From Hyphomicrobiales bacterium (GTDB lineage Bacteria > Pseudomonadota > Alphaproteobacteria > Rhizobiales > Rhizobiaceae): a DNA stretch of 64,000 nt. Location of the stretch: positions 57,941-121,940 of the forward strand of contig UBXV01000030.1 in NCBI GenBank assembly GCA_900469625.1, given 5' to 3'. Shown one piece after another: positions 44,836-53,848 of the stretch. The notes under the pieces are model-generated. The model did not search any database. It worked only from the letters and a program-made list of their open reading frames with translations, and had not been told where the DNA came from. Every line of letters begins with the position of its first letter. Positions within the stretch are counted from its first letter, which is position 1. A program made the translations under genes and the position numbers.

Positions 44836-46736
44836 TCGTCGGAACCGCAGGGCATATCGACCACGGCAAGACGGCGCTGGTCAAAGCCCTGACCGGCACC
44901 GACGCCGATCGCCTGGCGGAGGAGAAAGCGCGCGGCATCACCATCGACCTTGGCTTTGCCTATGCCGATCTCGGCAGCGGTGCGATCACCGGTTTCGTCG
45001 ACGTTCCCGGACACGAACGCCTGATCCACACGATGCTCGCCGGTGCTGGCGGCATCGATCTCGCGCTGCTGGTCGTGGCCGCCGACGACGGCATCATGCC
45101 GCAGACGCGCGAACATCTCGCCATCCTCGACCTGCTCGGCATTGAAAGAGGCATCGTTGCGCTGACAAAGGTCGATGTTGCCGGACCAGAGCGACGCGCC
45201 GAAGTGGCAGCCGAGATCCGCACGGCGCTTGCCGGCACCGGCCTTTCCGATGCGCCTGTTATCGCCGTCTCGGCGCTCACCGGCGAAGGCGTCGAGACCC
45301 TCAGCCAAGCACTTACGGCCGCCGAGACGGAAACCGCCAAGCGCAGCGACGCCGGCCTGCTGCGCTTTGCCGTCGACCGCAGCTTCACGCTCTCAGGTGC
45401 CGGGACCGTGGTAACTGGCATGATCCTTGGCGGTCGTGTGGCGCTCGACGACACCGTCGCCGTCAGCCCGTCAGGTCTGACCGCCCGCGTGCGCGGCATC
45501 CACGCGCAGAACCGGAAGGCCGTCGAGGGCCACGCCGGCCAACGCTGCGCGCTCAACCTTGTCGGCGAGCGGGTGAGCAAGGACGCTATCCGGCGGGGGG
45601 ACGTCATTGTCGCGCCTTCGCTGCATGCGCCCACCGACCGGATCGACGCAACGCTTCACATTCTCGTAACGGAGGCAAAGCCCGTCGGCACCTGGTTTCC
45701 GGTGCGGCTGCACAGTCACGCGACAGAGGTCGGCGCACGCCTCGTGCCGCTTGCCGGCCCGGTTGAGCCCGGCGCAAAAGGCTTGGTGCAACTGGTTCTC
45801 GACCGCCCCATAGCCGCCACCATCGGTGACCGCTTCATCCTTCGCGATACCTCCGCCAGCCGCACCATCGGCGGTGGCCAATTTCTCGACCTGCGCCCAC
45901 CGGCGCGAAAGCGCGGCACGCCCGAGCGGCTGGCCTTTCTTGCGGCGTCGGGCCAGGAGGACCCGGCAATAGCCCTTGCAGGGCTGGCCGCTCTTGCCCC
46001 GGTCGATCTATCGGCCTTCCTGCGGGACCGCGGCCTGGGGGAAGACATGCGCCCTCGCCTGCTCCTTGCTGCTGGCGCCGAAATCGTCGCCGACCAGGCG
46101 CTCTCCTCTGCAGCCCTTATCGCGTTGCGCGCAAGCCTCGTGGAGACGCTCGCCGAATTCCACGCCGAAAACCCCGACCTTGCCGGCATCGGCCGCGAAA
46201 AGACGCGTCTCCTGTTGAAACCGCGCCTGCCAAAAATCGCTTTCCTCGCATTCCTGAAGACTGAAGCGGCGGCGGGCCACATCGTGCTTGACGGTGCGTT
46301 CCTGCGGCTGCCCGGCCACGAAGTCCGATTGACGCCCGCCGACGAGAGCCTTTGGCAACGCATCGGCCCACTTCTCATCGACGAGAACCGTTTCCGCCCA
46401 CCACGGGTACGCGACCTCGTGCCACTGCTTGGCGCCGAAGAGCGCGACGTGCGGCGGGTCTTGAAACTCGCGCAGAAACTCGGACGGGTGCATCAGATCG
46501 CGCACGATCATTTCTTCGCCCGCGCGGTCGTCGAAGAGATGGCGGCGATCGTGATCGAGGTGGCGGCGGAAACCGACGACGGCTGGTTCGCCGCGCCCGC
46601 CTTCCGCGACCGCGTCCACAACGGCCGCAAGGTCGCCATCGAAATCCTCGACTTTTTCGACCGGCTCGGCCTGACCTTGCGCCGGGGCGACTTGCGTCGC
46701 ATAAATCCCCATCGCAGCGACCTGTTTACGCACTGA
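44832..46736 (+). CDS. selB: selenocysteine-specific elongation factor
   Basis: The product is 634 residues. G1 [20 protein letters not shown]2 region [15 protein letters not shown]3 DVPGHERLI and G4 LTKVDVAG define the GTPase. EF-Tu-like domains II and III and four winged helices follow ([40 protein letters not shown] at the end), as required to bind the SECIS hairpin. The stop TGA at 46734-46736 directly abuts the first base of tRNA-Sec. Confidence 0.96.
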   Translation: MIVGTAGHIDHGKTALVKALTGTDADRLAEEKARGITIDLGFAYADLGSGAITGFVDVPGHERLIHTMLAGAGGIDLALLVVAADDGIMPQTREHLAILDLLGIERGIVALTKVDVAGPERRAEVAAEIRTALAGTGLSDAPVIAVSALTGEGVETLSQALTAAETETAKRSDAGLLRFAVDRSFTLSGAGTVVTGMILGGRVALDDTVAVSPSGLTARVRGIHAQNRKAVEGHAGQRCALNLVGERVSKDAIRRGDVIVAPSLHAPTDRIDATLHILVTEAKPVGTWFPVRLHSHATEVGARLVPLAGPVEPGAKGLVQLVLDRPIAATIGDRFILRDTSASRTIGGGQFLDLRPPARKRGTPERLAFLAASGQEDPAIALAGLAALAPVDLSAFLRDRGLGEDMRPRLLLAAGAEIVADQALSSAALIALRASLVETLAEFHAENPDLAGIGREKTRLLLKPRLPKIAFLAFLKTEAAAGHIVLDGAFLRLPGHEVRLTPADESLWQRIGPLLIDENRFRPPRVRDLVPLLGAEERDVRRVLKLAQKLGRVHQIAHDHFFARAVVEEMAAIVIEVAAETDDGWFAAPAFRDRVHNGRKVAIEILDFFDRLGLTLRRGDLRRINPHRSDLFTH

Positions 46737-46832
46737 GGAAGGGAATCGTCTCCGGTGGGACGGCCGGACTTCAAATCCGGTTGGGGCAGCGAGCCTGTCC
46801 CGGGTGGGTTCGACCCCCACTCCCCTCCGCCA
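46737..46832 (+). tRNA. selC: tRNA-Sec (anticodon TCA)
   Basis: The 96-nt sequence including encoded CCA matches E. coli tRNA-Sec in layout: 8-bp acceptor (GGAAGGGA with TCCCCTCC), 2-base link, 6-bp D stem (CGTCTC/GGGACG), anticodon stem CCGGA/TCCGG with loop CTTCAAA and anticodon TCA at 46771-46773, a long variable arm GGGGCAG/CTGTCCC, T stem GTGGG/CCCAC with TTCGACC loop. The fourth acceptor pair is an A-C mismatch. It starts at the base right after the selB stop codon, so it must be processed from the selAB transcript or started inside selB. Confidence 0.95.
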
Positions 46833-46833
46833 A

Positions 46834-46855
46834 GGCGAGCGCCACGCGACTCGCC
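46834..46855 (+). terminator. hairpin after tRNA-Sec (weak)
   Basis: GGCGAG and CTCGCC arms with a 10-base loop begin 2 bases after the CCA end. No T-run follows. It may mark the end of the fdo-sel transcript. Confidence 0.35.
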
Positions 46856-46982
46856 CGTCGACCGGGCGGAGAGGATCTGGCCAGTCCCGATCAAACGCAT
46901 TTCGGCGCTTGTCGGATCGGCGCTCTCACGACCATCGCATGCCTCCGATCACGTCAGTCTGATACTGCCGGAAATGCGGCCT

Positions 46983-47663
46983 TCATGCCTCGACGAAGCT
47001 GCAACCGAGCCGCTCCAGCTCACGATCGACCCAGGAGCGATCAATTTCACCCTTTAACGTCGCCGCCATCTGCTTCGCTTCGGCGTCGTGTTTGGCACGA
47101 GTTGCCTTCAATACCGCCTCGACATCGGATTTGGGGACGCAGACAACACCATCGATGTCGCCAAGCATCAGGTCACCAGGATTGATGACCATGCCGGCGA
47201 TCGAGATCTGGAAGCCGATTTCACCCGGGCCGCTGCGGTAAGGGCCGCGATGGGTCACGCCAAGCGCATAGAGTGGCAGGTCCTGGGCGCCGATTGCCTC
47301 GGCGTCCCGGATCGCGCCGTTGAGCACGAAGCCGGCGACGCCGCGCCTGACGGCATGCGCCAGCATCAACTCGCCCATCAGCGCATTGGTCGTATCGCCG
47401 CCGGCATCGACGACGATCACGTCGCCGGGGGCTGCCATGTCGATCGCCTTGTGCAGCATCAGGTTGTCGCCCGGGCAGGTCTTGACCGTCAACGCCGGGC
47501 CGGCGAGCACGCCGCCGCCATGCATCGGGCGCAACCTGTCACCGCCGGCGACGAGCCGCGACATGCTGTCGGACACGTTGGCAACGGGAAGGCTCCGGAA
47601 GGCCTCGACATAGGAGGCGTCGACGCGTTCCATGCTGTTCTTCACTCTGAAACCGATGGGCAT
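46983..47663 (-). CDS. RraA-like / HMG aldolase-type protein
   Basis: The product is 226 residues. The core (VANVSDSMSRL, GPALTVKTCPGDNLMLHKAI, GDVIVVDAGGDTTNALMGEL, GFVLNGAIRDAEAI) includes the Arg-Asp pair of NGAIRD that binds Mg2+ and pyruvate in 4-hydroxy-4-methyl-2-oxoglutarate aldolases and oxaloacetate decarboxylases of this fold. Catalysis is therefore more likely than RNase E control. AAGGAAG precedes the ATG. It lies 120 bp behind the 2-hydroxyacid dehydrogenase gene and is probably the last gene of the IclR-controlled operon. Confidence 0.87.
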   Translation of the reverse strand: MPIGFRVKNSMERVDASYVEAFRSLPVANVSDSMSRLVAGGDRLRPMHGGGVLAGPALTVKTCPGDNLMLHKAIDMAAPGDVIVVDAGGDTTNALMGELMLAHAVRRGVAGFVLNGAIRDAEAIGAQDLPLYALGVTHRGPYRSGPGEIGFQISIAGMVINPGDLMLGDIDGVVCVPKSDVEAVLKATRAKHDAEAKQMAATLKGEIDRSWVDRELERLGCSFVEA

Positions 47664-47783
47664 GTGTATCTTCCTTTTGCAGTTCTGGAGCGGCTTCGTT
47701 CCACGCGGTGGCGAAGAAGCGATCTATCTCGTTGTTTTCATGGGCTTCCAGGCAAGAGCAACGCCGCCCTTGCGGGGAACGCT

Positions 47784-48812
47784 CTAGGTTGTCGCCTTGC
47801 GCAGGCCGAGGCTCTGCGGCGTCGCAAGGCTGAAAGCATCAGGCGCGTTGCCATTGAGGACGCTGATGATGTGGCGGGCGGCGATCTCCGCCATGGCCTT
47901 CGACGAACCATGCGTGACGCCACCGATGTGCGGCGTGGCCAGCACCAGCGGCGACGCCCATAACGGGTTGTCACCGGCCGGCGGTTCGGTGGCAAAGCTG
48001 TCGAGGGCCGCGCCTGCGATCCGCTTTTCGCGCAGGGCGTCGGCAAGCGCCGCCTCGTCGATGATGCCGCCGCGCGCGGTGTTGACGATGAAGGATGTCG
48101 GCTTCATCAGCGCCAGACGACGGGCATCGATCAGGTGGCGCGTCTCCGCCGTCAACGGGCAATGCAGGCTGACGACGTCGGCACGGCTTACAAGCTCGTC
48201 GACATCGTCGACGGCGGTGATGTTTTCGTGCGCCAGCGTGGCCGTGGCATGCGGGTCATAGACAATCACATCCATGCAGAGCGCGCGTGCCATGGCCGCG
48301 GTCTCTCGGCCGATCGAGCCATAGCCGATCAACCCCATCAGGGTACCGGCGATGTCGCGGCCCATGAAGGTCGGCTTCGGCCACTGCCCGTGCTTCACCG
48401 CCGCGGTCAGCGGTCCTATCTCCTTGATCAGCGACAACGACAGCGCGATCGTGTGTTCGGCGACCGCGCGCGCGTTCGAGCCCATCGAGCGCAAGACCGG
48501 TATGCCGCGATCGGCTGCCGCCTGAATGTCGACATTGTCGACGCCCACTCCATGTTTGACGATCACCCGCAGCTTCGGGGAGGCGGCGATGACGGCTTCG
48601 TTGATCTGGCCCTGGCGGACCATGATCGCGTCAATGCCGAGATCGGCCGCGCGCGCGGCGACCACATCCGATGCATCGTAAGGCGGGGAAAAGAAGACGT
48701 CGCAGTCATGGGCGTTGAGCAATTCGACGGCGCTGTCGGCGATCCTGTTATGGGTGACGAGGACGCGCCATTTGCGCTCCGGATGTCTCTCGGCGGTGGG
48801 AAAGTCTGACAC
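47784..48812 (-). CDS. D-2-hydroxyacid dehydrogenase family protein
   Basis: The product is 342 residues. The NAD-binding loop is GLIGYGSIGRE, the substrate loop VKHGVGVDNVDIQAAADRGI, and catalytic Arg, Glu and His lie in VNTARGGIID, the following LDSFATEPP and TPHIGGVTH. This profile belongs to phosphoglycerate/hydroxypyruvate reductase-like enzymes. A GTG start with GGAGAA at 6-base spacing is used. Neighbours suggest it reduces or oxidises a 2-oxo or 2-hydroxy acid made by the CitE-like lyase. Confidence 0.88.
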   Translation of the reverse strand: MSDFPTAERHPERKWRVLVTHNRIADSAVELLNAHDCDVFFSPPYDASDVVAARAADLGIDAIMVRQGQINEAVIAASPKLRVIVKHGVGVDNVDIQAAADRGIPVLRSMGSNARAVAEHTIALSLSLIKEIGPLTAAVKHGQWPKPTFMGRDIAGTLMGLIGYGSIGRETAAMARALCMDVIVYDPHATATLAHENITAVDDVDELVSRADVVSLHCPLTAETRHLIDARRLALMKPTSFIVNTARGGIIDEAALADALREKRIAGAALDSFATEPPAGDNPLWASPLVLATPHIGGVTHGSSKAMAEIAARHIISVLNGNAPDAFSLATPQSLGLRKATT

Positions 48813-48857
48813 TTTATTCTCCAGAGTAGATGCTTGGGCGAGCGCTGCGCGGTTCGA

Positions 48858-49706
48858 TCAGCCCGAGGCGCGCGCGATCAATGCGCGGGCGCGCGTGACG
48901 ATGGGCAGATCGACGAACTTGCCCTCGAAGGTAAAGGCGCCAATCCCGGCTTGCGCGGCATCGTCAGCTGCCGCGATCAGACGCCGGGCAGCGTCAAGCT
49001 CTTCGGCGGATGGCGAAAAGCCGTCGTTCAACAGCGGAACCACGCTTGGGTGAATGCAGGTGGCGCCGTCGAAACCGAAATCCTTGGCTTCGCGGATGGC
49101 TGCGGCCAAGGCGACCGTGTCGGCATAGTCAGCCGTGCTGCGCAGCAGTCCGAAGGACAGGATGCCGGCGGCCTTGGCGGCATAGTGGATCATCAGCTTT
49201 GGCAGGCGCAGCACCTCGGGCGTCGGCTGGGCGCCCATGGAGGTTGCGAGATCCTCGCCGCCGGCTGACAGCGCGAACACCCGCGGTCCAGCGGCAATCG
49301 CTGCGGCATTGAGCAGTCCGTGCGGATCTTCGATCAGCGGCGCAAACCGGATCGGTGGCCGGCCGGTAGCCGTTTCCAGCGGCTGCAGGTGCCGGTCGAG
49401 CGTATGGAGGATTTCAGGCGAAGACACCTTGGGAATGTAAAGCGCCAGCGCGCCGGCCTCATGGGCAGCGGTGGCGTCGGCCAGCATCGTGGTTTCGTCA
49501 TGTGTGTTGATCCGCACGATCACCCGAGCGCCGCTCTGACCGACCATGGGCACGGCCCCCGCAAGAGCTGCCCTTGCCGCGTCCTTTTCGTTGAGGGCGA
49601 CGGCATCTTCCAGATCGATGATGATGGCATCGGCGCCGCGTTGGTGGGCCTTTTCCAGGAAACGGGGCGAACTGCCGGGGACATAAAGCAGAGAGCGCAG
49701 CATCAT
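48858..49706 (-). CDS. HpcH/HpaI (CitE-like) CoA-ester lyase
   Basis: The product is 282 residues. MLRSLLYVPGSSPRFLEKAH, GADAIIIDLEDAVALNEKDA, VIVRINTHDE and ALYIPKVSSPEI are typical of citrate lyase beta-like, malyl-CoA and citramalyl-CoA lyases. Glu and Asp in IDLEDAV bind Mg2+. Directly upstream is a CoA transferase with a 4-bp ATGA overlap, so a hydroxy-dicarboxylate may be activated to its CoA ester and then cleaved to acetyl-CoA or propionyl-CoA and an oxo acid. Confidence 0.88.
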   Translation of the reverse strand: MMLRSLLYVPGSSPRFLEKAHQRGADAIIIDLEDAVALNEKDAARAALAGAVPMVGQSGARVIVRINTHDETTMLADATAAHEAGALALYIPKVSSPEILHTLDRHLQPLETATGRPPIRFAPLIEDPHGLLNAAAIAAGPRVFALSAGGEDLATSMGAQPTPEVLRLPKLMIHYAAKAAGILSFGLLRSTADYADTVALAAAIREAKDFGFDGATCIHPSVVPLLNDGFSPSAEELDAARRLIAAADDAAQAGIGAFTFEGKFVDLPIVTRARALIARASG

Positions 49707-50917
49707 TCGGTTCGGCCTCCCATGATCAGGTCGATTTCATCGGCCGACAGGCCGGCTTCATTGAGGACATCGCGGGTGTTTTCACCAAGTGCCGGTGCCG
49801 GATTGCGCCAGACGCCCGGCGTTGCCGACATCCGCGGCAGGATATTGTGCATCGGTAGCGAGCCGTGCTCGCGATCTTCGACTTCAGTGAAGACCTCACG
49901 CTCGATAAAGTGCGCGTCGTTGAAGGCATCGGCGATGTTGTAGACTGGCCCGACCGTCGCGCCGGCCCGGCGCATGATGTCGAGCGCGTCATCGTGCTCG
50001 CGCGTGGCAAACCAGGCGCCGACTGCCTCGTCGACCAGCGGCCGGTTGCGCACCCGGTCGGTGTTGGTGGCAAAACGCGGATCGGTGATCATTTCAGGCC
50101 GGCCGATGATCTCGAAGATGCGCTTTGCGACCGCCTGGGTGGAACCGGAAAGCGCGACATACTTGCCGTCGGCGCATCGATAAACATTGCGCGGCGACGT
50201 CGTGTTGGAGCCGCTGCCGACCCGTTCCTTGATCTTGCCGGTCGTCCTGTAGATCGCAGCCTCCGGCCCGAGCACCGAGAACATCGGCTCCAGCAGCGAC
50301 AGGTCGATGACCTGCCCGCGCGCCGTGCCGCGCTGACGCGCCAGAAGCGCCATGCTGACGGCGGAAGAGCCGTAGATGCCAGCGATCATGTCGGCGAGCG
50401 CCAGGGGCGGCAACACCGGCTCGCGATCGGGAAATCCGGTGCGCGCCGCAAAGCCGCTCATGGCTTCGACCAGCGTGCCGAAGCCGGGCAGGCTCGCATA
50501 GGGACCGGTCTGGCCGAAGCCGGAAATGCGCACGATGATCAGGTCGGGATTGCGCGCAAGCAGCGTTTCGGGCGCCATGCCCATCTCTTCGAGCGTGCCC
50601 GGGCGGAAATTCTCGATGAAGACGTCTGCCGTGTCGAGCAGCCTGAGCATGGCACTCATGGCGGCCGGTTCGCGAAGATTGAGCATGACCGAGCGCTTGT
50701 TGCGCCCGTAGGTCTTCCAGTAGAGCGAGCTTCCACCATCGCGCCAATCACGCAAGGGGTCGCCGACCGGCGGCTCGACCTTGATCACGTCGGCGCCGAA
50801 ATCGCCGAGCTGCAGCGACAGCATGTTGCCGGCGACGAGCCGCGACAGGTCGATGACGCGAATACCGTCGAGCGGCCCCTTCGCGTCGGCATCGAAGCTC
50901 TTGGGTTTGCTGGTCAT
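49703..50917 (-). CDS. family III CoA transferase (CaiB/BaiF type)
   Basis: The product is 404 residues. GIRVIDLSRLVAGNMLSLQL, GDFGADVIKVEPPVGDPLRD, GRNKRSVMLNL, FIENFRPGTLEEMG and FGQTGPYASLPGFG are family hallmarks. I could not place the catalytic Asp with certainty: the position often read as PGFD is PGFG here, followed by TLVEAMSG, a variant I believe occurs in one subgroup. It should move CoA from an acyl-CoA to an organic acid, feeding the lyase encoded next. GGAG precedes the ATG. Confidence 0.88.
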   Translation of the reverse strand: MTSKPKSFDADAKGPLDGIRVIDLSRLVAGNMLSLQLGDFGADVIKVEPPVGDPLRDWRDGGSSLYWKTYGRNKRSVMLNLREPAAMSAMLRLLDTADVFIENFRPGTLEEMGMAPETLLARNPDLIIVRISGFGQTGPYASLPGFGTLVEAMSGFAARTGFPDREPVLPPLALADMIAGIYGSSAVSMALLARQRGTARGQVIDLSLLEPMFSVLGPEAAIYRTTGKIKERVGSGSNTTSPRNVYRCADGKYVALSGSTQAVAKRIFEIIGRPEMITDPRFATNTDRVRNRPLVDEAVGAWFATREHDDALDIMRRAGATVGPVYNIADAFNDAHFIEREVFTEVEDREHGSLPMHNILPRMSATPGVWRNPAPALGENTRDVLNEAGLSADEIDLIMGGRTE

Positions 50918-50931
50918 GGGACGCTCCGCGC

Positions 50932-52011
50932 TCAGGCCTGCGGCCGGGATTGCGCGGCAAAAAGCGTCGAGGCTTCCGGCGGCACATAGACGAAGACATG
51001 TTTGTCCGCGACCTCGCGTGCGGTCTGGACGCGGAAAGTACTGCCCGCCCCTGTCAGCTCGTACTGGTAGACCGAGCCGAGATAGGAGCCGCCCTGGACG
51101 GTTGCCTGCACGACATTCTCGCCGGCGCCGCCGACGATCTGCAGCCGTTCCGGACGCACGGCAATCACCACGTTCTCGTCCGCGCCGTTCCTGCCCGTGT
51201 TTGCCTTGATCACCGTGCCGTCGCCGAGGCGAACATTGGCCATGCCCGCCGCGCGATCGACCACGGTGCCCGTCAGGAAATTGGAGGAGCCGATGAAGTC
51301 AGCGACGAAAGCATCGGCCGGCGTTTCGTAGATCTCCTTGGGCGTGCCGAGCTGGCGAATGCGCCCGGTATCCATCACCGCGATGCGGTCGGAAACCGCA
51401 AGCGCTTCGGCTTGGTCGTGCGTGACGTAGACGGTGGTGACGCCGAGCCGCTCCTGCAATTCGCGCAACCAGACGCGTGCGCGCTCGCGCAGTTTTGCAT
51501 CGAGATTGGATAGCGGCTCGTCGAGCAGCAGCAGGCCCGGCCGGTAGACGAGGGCGCGCGCAAGCGCAACACGCTGCTGCTGGCCGCCGGAAAGCTCGAA
51601 GGGATACCGCTCGGCAAACTTGGCCATTTCGACCAGTTCGAGCGCTTCCTTGATGCGCTTGTCCTGCTCGGCACGGCCAATCTTGCGCAGCTTCAGCGGA
51701 AAGGCGAGGTTTTCTGCCACCGACATATGCGGCCACAGCGCGTAGCTCTGGAAAACGAGGCCGATGTTGCGCTGCTCCGGCGGCACGACGGTTCCGCTCT
51801 TGCCGTCGAACAGCACACGGTCGCCCATGCGGATCGAACCCGATGTCGCGTGGTTGAGCCCGGAGATCGCAAAAAGCGTCGTCGACTTGCCGCAGCCGGA
51901 GGGCCCGAGCAACGTCAGGAACTCGCCCTTGGGAATGGTCAGCGAGACCTCGCTCACGGCCTTGTAGGAGCCGTAGTTGATGGAGAGATTGTCGAGGATG
52001 AGATCAGCCAT
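50932..52011 (-). CDS. ABC importer ATPase (FbpC/PotA class)
   Basis: The product is 359 residues. Walker A GPSGCGKST, signature LSGGQQQRVALARALVYRPG, Walker B LLLLDEPLSNLDAKLRERAR and a TOBE domain with VIAVRPERLQIVG are clear. It serves the two-domain permease and binding protein encoded upstream. Its ATG lies 8 bases inside the end of the permease gene, so translation is coupled. Confidence 0.9.
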   Translation of the reverse strand: MADLILDNLSINYGSYKAVSEVSLTIPKGEFLTLLGPSGCGKSTTLFAISGLNHATSGSIRMGDRVLFDGKSGTVVPPEQRNIGLVFQSYALWPHMSVAENLAFPLKLRKIGRAEQDKRIKEALELVEMAKFAERYPFELSGGQQQRVALARALVYRPGLLLLDEPLSNLDAKLRERARVWLRELQERLGVTTVYVTHDQAEALAVSDRIAVMDTGRIRQLGTPKEIYETPADAFVADFIGSSNFLTGTVVDRAAGMANVRLGDGTVIKANTGRNGADENVVIAVRPERLQIVGGAGENVVQATVQGGSYLGSVYQYELTGAGSTFRVQTAREVADKHVFVYVPPEASTLFAAQSRPQA

Positions 52012-53722
52012 AGATCTTGGCTCCCAGCAGACGGCGCGCCATGAAGACGAACAAGGCCGTGATGATGACTTGGATGGTTGCAAGGGCGGAGACGGGACCG
52101 TTATCGCCCTGGGCATAGAGCTGCAGCATGGTCGAGCCGATGATCTCGGATCCCGGCTGGTAGAGGAAAACCGCCGTCACGTACTCCTTGAAGAAGTGGA
52201 TGAAGAGCAGCGCGAAGCTCGAAAACAGCGCAGGCTTCAGAAGCGGCAGGACGATGCGGGTCACCGTCGTCCACCAATCGGCACCGGAAATGCGCGAGGC
52301 GCGGTCGAGTTCTTCGCCGATCTGCGACAACGCCGGAGCGATCGCACCGAAACCGATCGGGATATAGCGCACGACGAAGGCGGCGATGAGGATCCAGATG
52401 GTTCCGCGGATCATGTCGAGCCCGGGGACCCAGACAACCGCATAGAAGAAACCGAGGCCTGCAATGATGCCGGGCAGCGAGCGCGGGAACAGAGCGACAT
52501 ATTCCAGCGCGCGACGGAAGCGGAACTCCGAGCGCTTGGCGACGAGCGCGATGAGCACGACGCAGGCCGTGCCGATGATGCCACCGAGGAAAGAGATGAC
52601 CACGGAATTGAGGATAGCCCTGACATAGCCCGGTTGGTTGAAGATCAGCTCGAAGTTGGCGAGGGTCAAAAGCTTCCAGAACGGGACCAGTGGCGTCAGG
52701 AAGCTGACGCTGGCGCGCATGAAGATGCCGGCAAAGACGGCAATGATGGTGAAGAGCACATAGGCGGCGACCGCGGCGAAGGCGACCCAGCGCCAGGGCC
52801 CGAGGTCGACGAGCGAGGGGCGCGAGGCCTTGCCACGCACCGTGACGAAACGGCCGCTGTCCTTCATCAACCGGCCCTGCAGCCAGACGAGCAGGCCGAC
52901 GATCACAAGGAGCATGACCGCGCCGGCGCCGACGATACCGTAGTCTGATTGCACAGCAGCATTGATGCCCTGGTCGTAGAGAAAGGTGGTCACCGTATGG
53001 ATGCCGCTCGGGCCGCCGAACACCAGCGGGATCGCCAGCATCTCGATGCCGATCACGAAATTCAGCACGGCGGAATAGACCATTGCCGGCCGCATCATGG
53101 GAACGGTGATGCTGATCAGCGCCCGCATGGGGCTGGCACCGGCCGAACGGGCGGCATCCTCGAGCTGGGCGTCGGCCTTGGTGACCGCGCCAATGCACAT
53201 GAGATAGGCAAGCGGCGCCTGGCTGAGCCCGGCAACGATGCTCATGCCTGTCAGGCTATAGAGGTTCCACGGGCTGAGCCCGGTGCCGGCCTTGAAGGCA
53301 AGCGTGATATATCCGGATGGGCCGTACATCGTGAACCAGCCGAAGGCCATGACGAGATTGCTGACGAACAGCGGCCAGATCAGGATCTCGCCGATCCATT
53401 TGCGCCCGGGCAGATTGGTGCGGCCGACGATGACGGCCATGACCGAACCGAAGAGCTGGGCGACGATCATCGTGACGACCGCGAAGAACAGCGTGTTGAG
53501 CACGATCTTGCCCATGCCCGCTTCGGTAAACAGGCGAACGAAATTGCCTGCGGTGACGACGGCGTCGGGTTTGTAGAGCGGCCGGTCGAGAAACGCCTGG
53601 AGAATGATGGGCGCAATCGGCCCAACCACCAGAATCGTCGTCAGGATGCTTACGGCCCAGAAGGTGATGGTCGACCGGTCGCGCGTGGCGCCCGGTGCCG
53701 ACCCTGCTGAAAGCTCGGTCAT
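52004..53722 (-). CDS. ABC importer permease, fused two-domain (FbpB/ThiP class)
   Basis: The product is 572 residues with about twelve membrane spans in two homologous halves. EAA-like loops are found in each half (EDAARSAGASPMRALISITV then PMMRPAMVYSAV, and DRASRISGADWWTTVTRIVL then PLLKPALFSSF). This is the fused permease of iron(III)/thiamine/2-aminoethylphosphonate-type importers. Start ATG 53722 with GAGGA. Confidence 0.9.
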   Translation of the reverse strand: MTELSAGSAPGATRDRSTITFWAVSILTTILVVGPIAPIILQAFLDRPLYKPDAVVTAGNFVRLFTEAGMGKIVLNTLFFAVVTMIVAQLFGSVMAVIVGRTNLPGRKWIGEILIWPLFVSNLVMAFGWFTMYGPSGYITLAFKAGTGLSPWNLYSLTGMSIVAGLSQAPLAYLMCIGAVTKADAQLEDAARSAGASPMRALISITVPMMRPAMVYSAVLNFVIGIEMLAIPLVFGGPSGIHTVTTFLYDQGINAAVQSDYGIVGAGAVMLLVIVGLLVWLQGRLMKDSGRFVTVRGKASRPSLVDLGPWRWVAFAAVAAYVLFTIIAVFAGIFMRASVSFLTPLVPFWKLLTLANFELIFNQPGYVRAILNSVVISFLGGIIGTACVVLIALVAKRSEFRFRRALEYVALFPRSLPGIIAGLGFFYAVVWVPGLDMIRGTIWILIAAFVVRYIPIGFGAIAPALSQIGEELDRASRISGADWWTTVTRIVLPLLKPALFSSFALLFIHFFKEYVTAVFLYQPGSEIIGSTMLQLYAQGDNGPVSALATIQVIITALFVFMARRLLGAKIYG

Positions 53723-53798
53723 GGCAATAGTCCTCGAAAGCCGTCCGCTCACGCGACAAGACGGTCGTCAGGCTTCGTAGAGTTGAAAATGGGGGCCT

Positions 53799-53834
53799 GG
53801 GGATCGCCGGACGAATGTGTCGCCGACGATCCCC
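53799..53834 (-). terminator. attenuating hairpin after the binding-protein gene
   Basis: A 12-bp stem (GGGGATCGCCGG with CCGACGATCCCC, one G-T pair on the minus strand) and 12-base loop lies 15 bases past the stop. A weak TTTTC follows further on. It probably lowers permease and ATPase expression relative to the binding protein. Confidence 0.5.
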
Positions 53835-53848
53835 AAGGCTTGGGCCTT

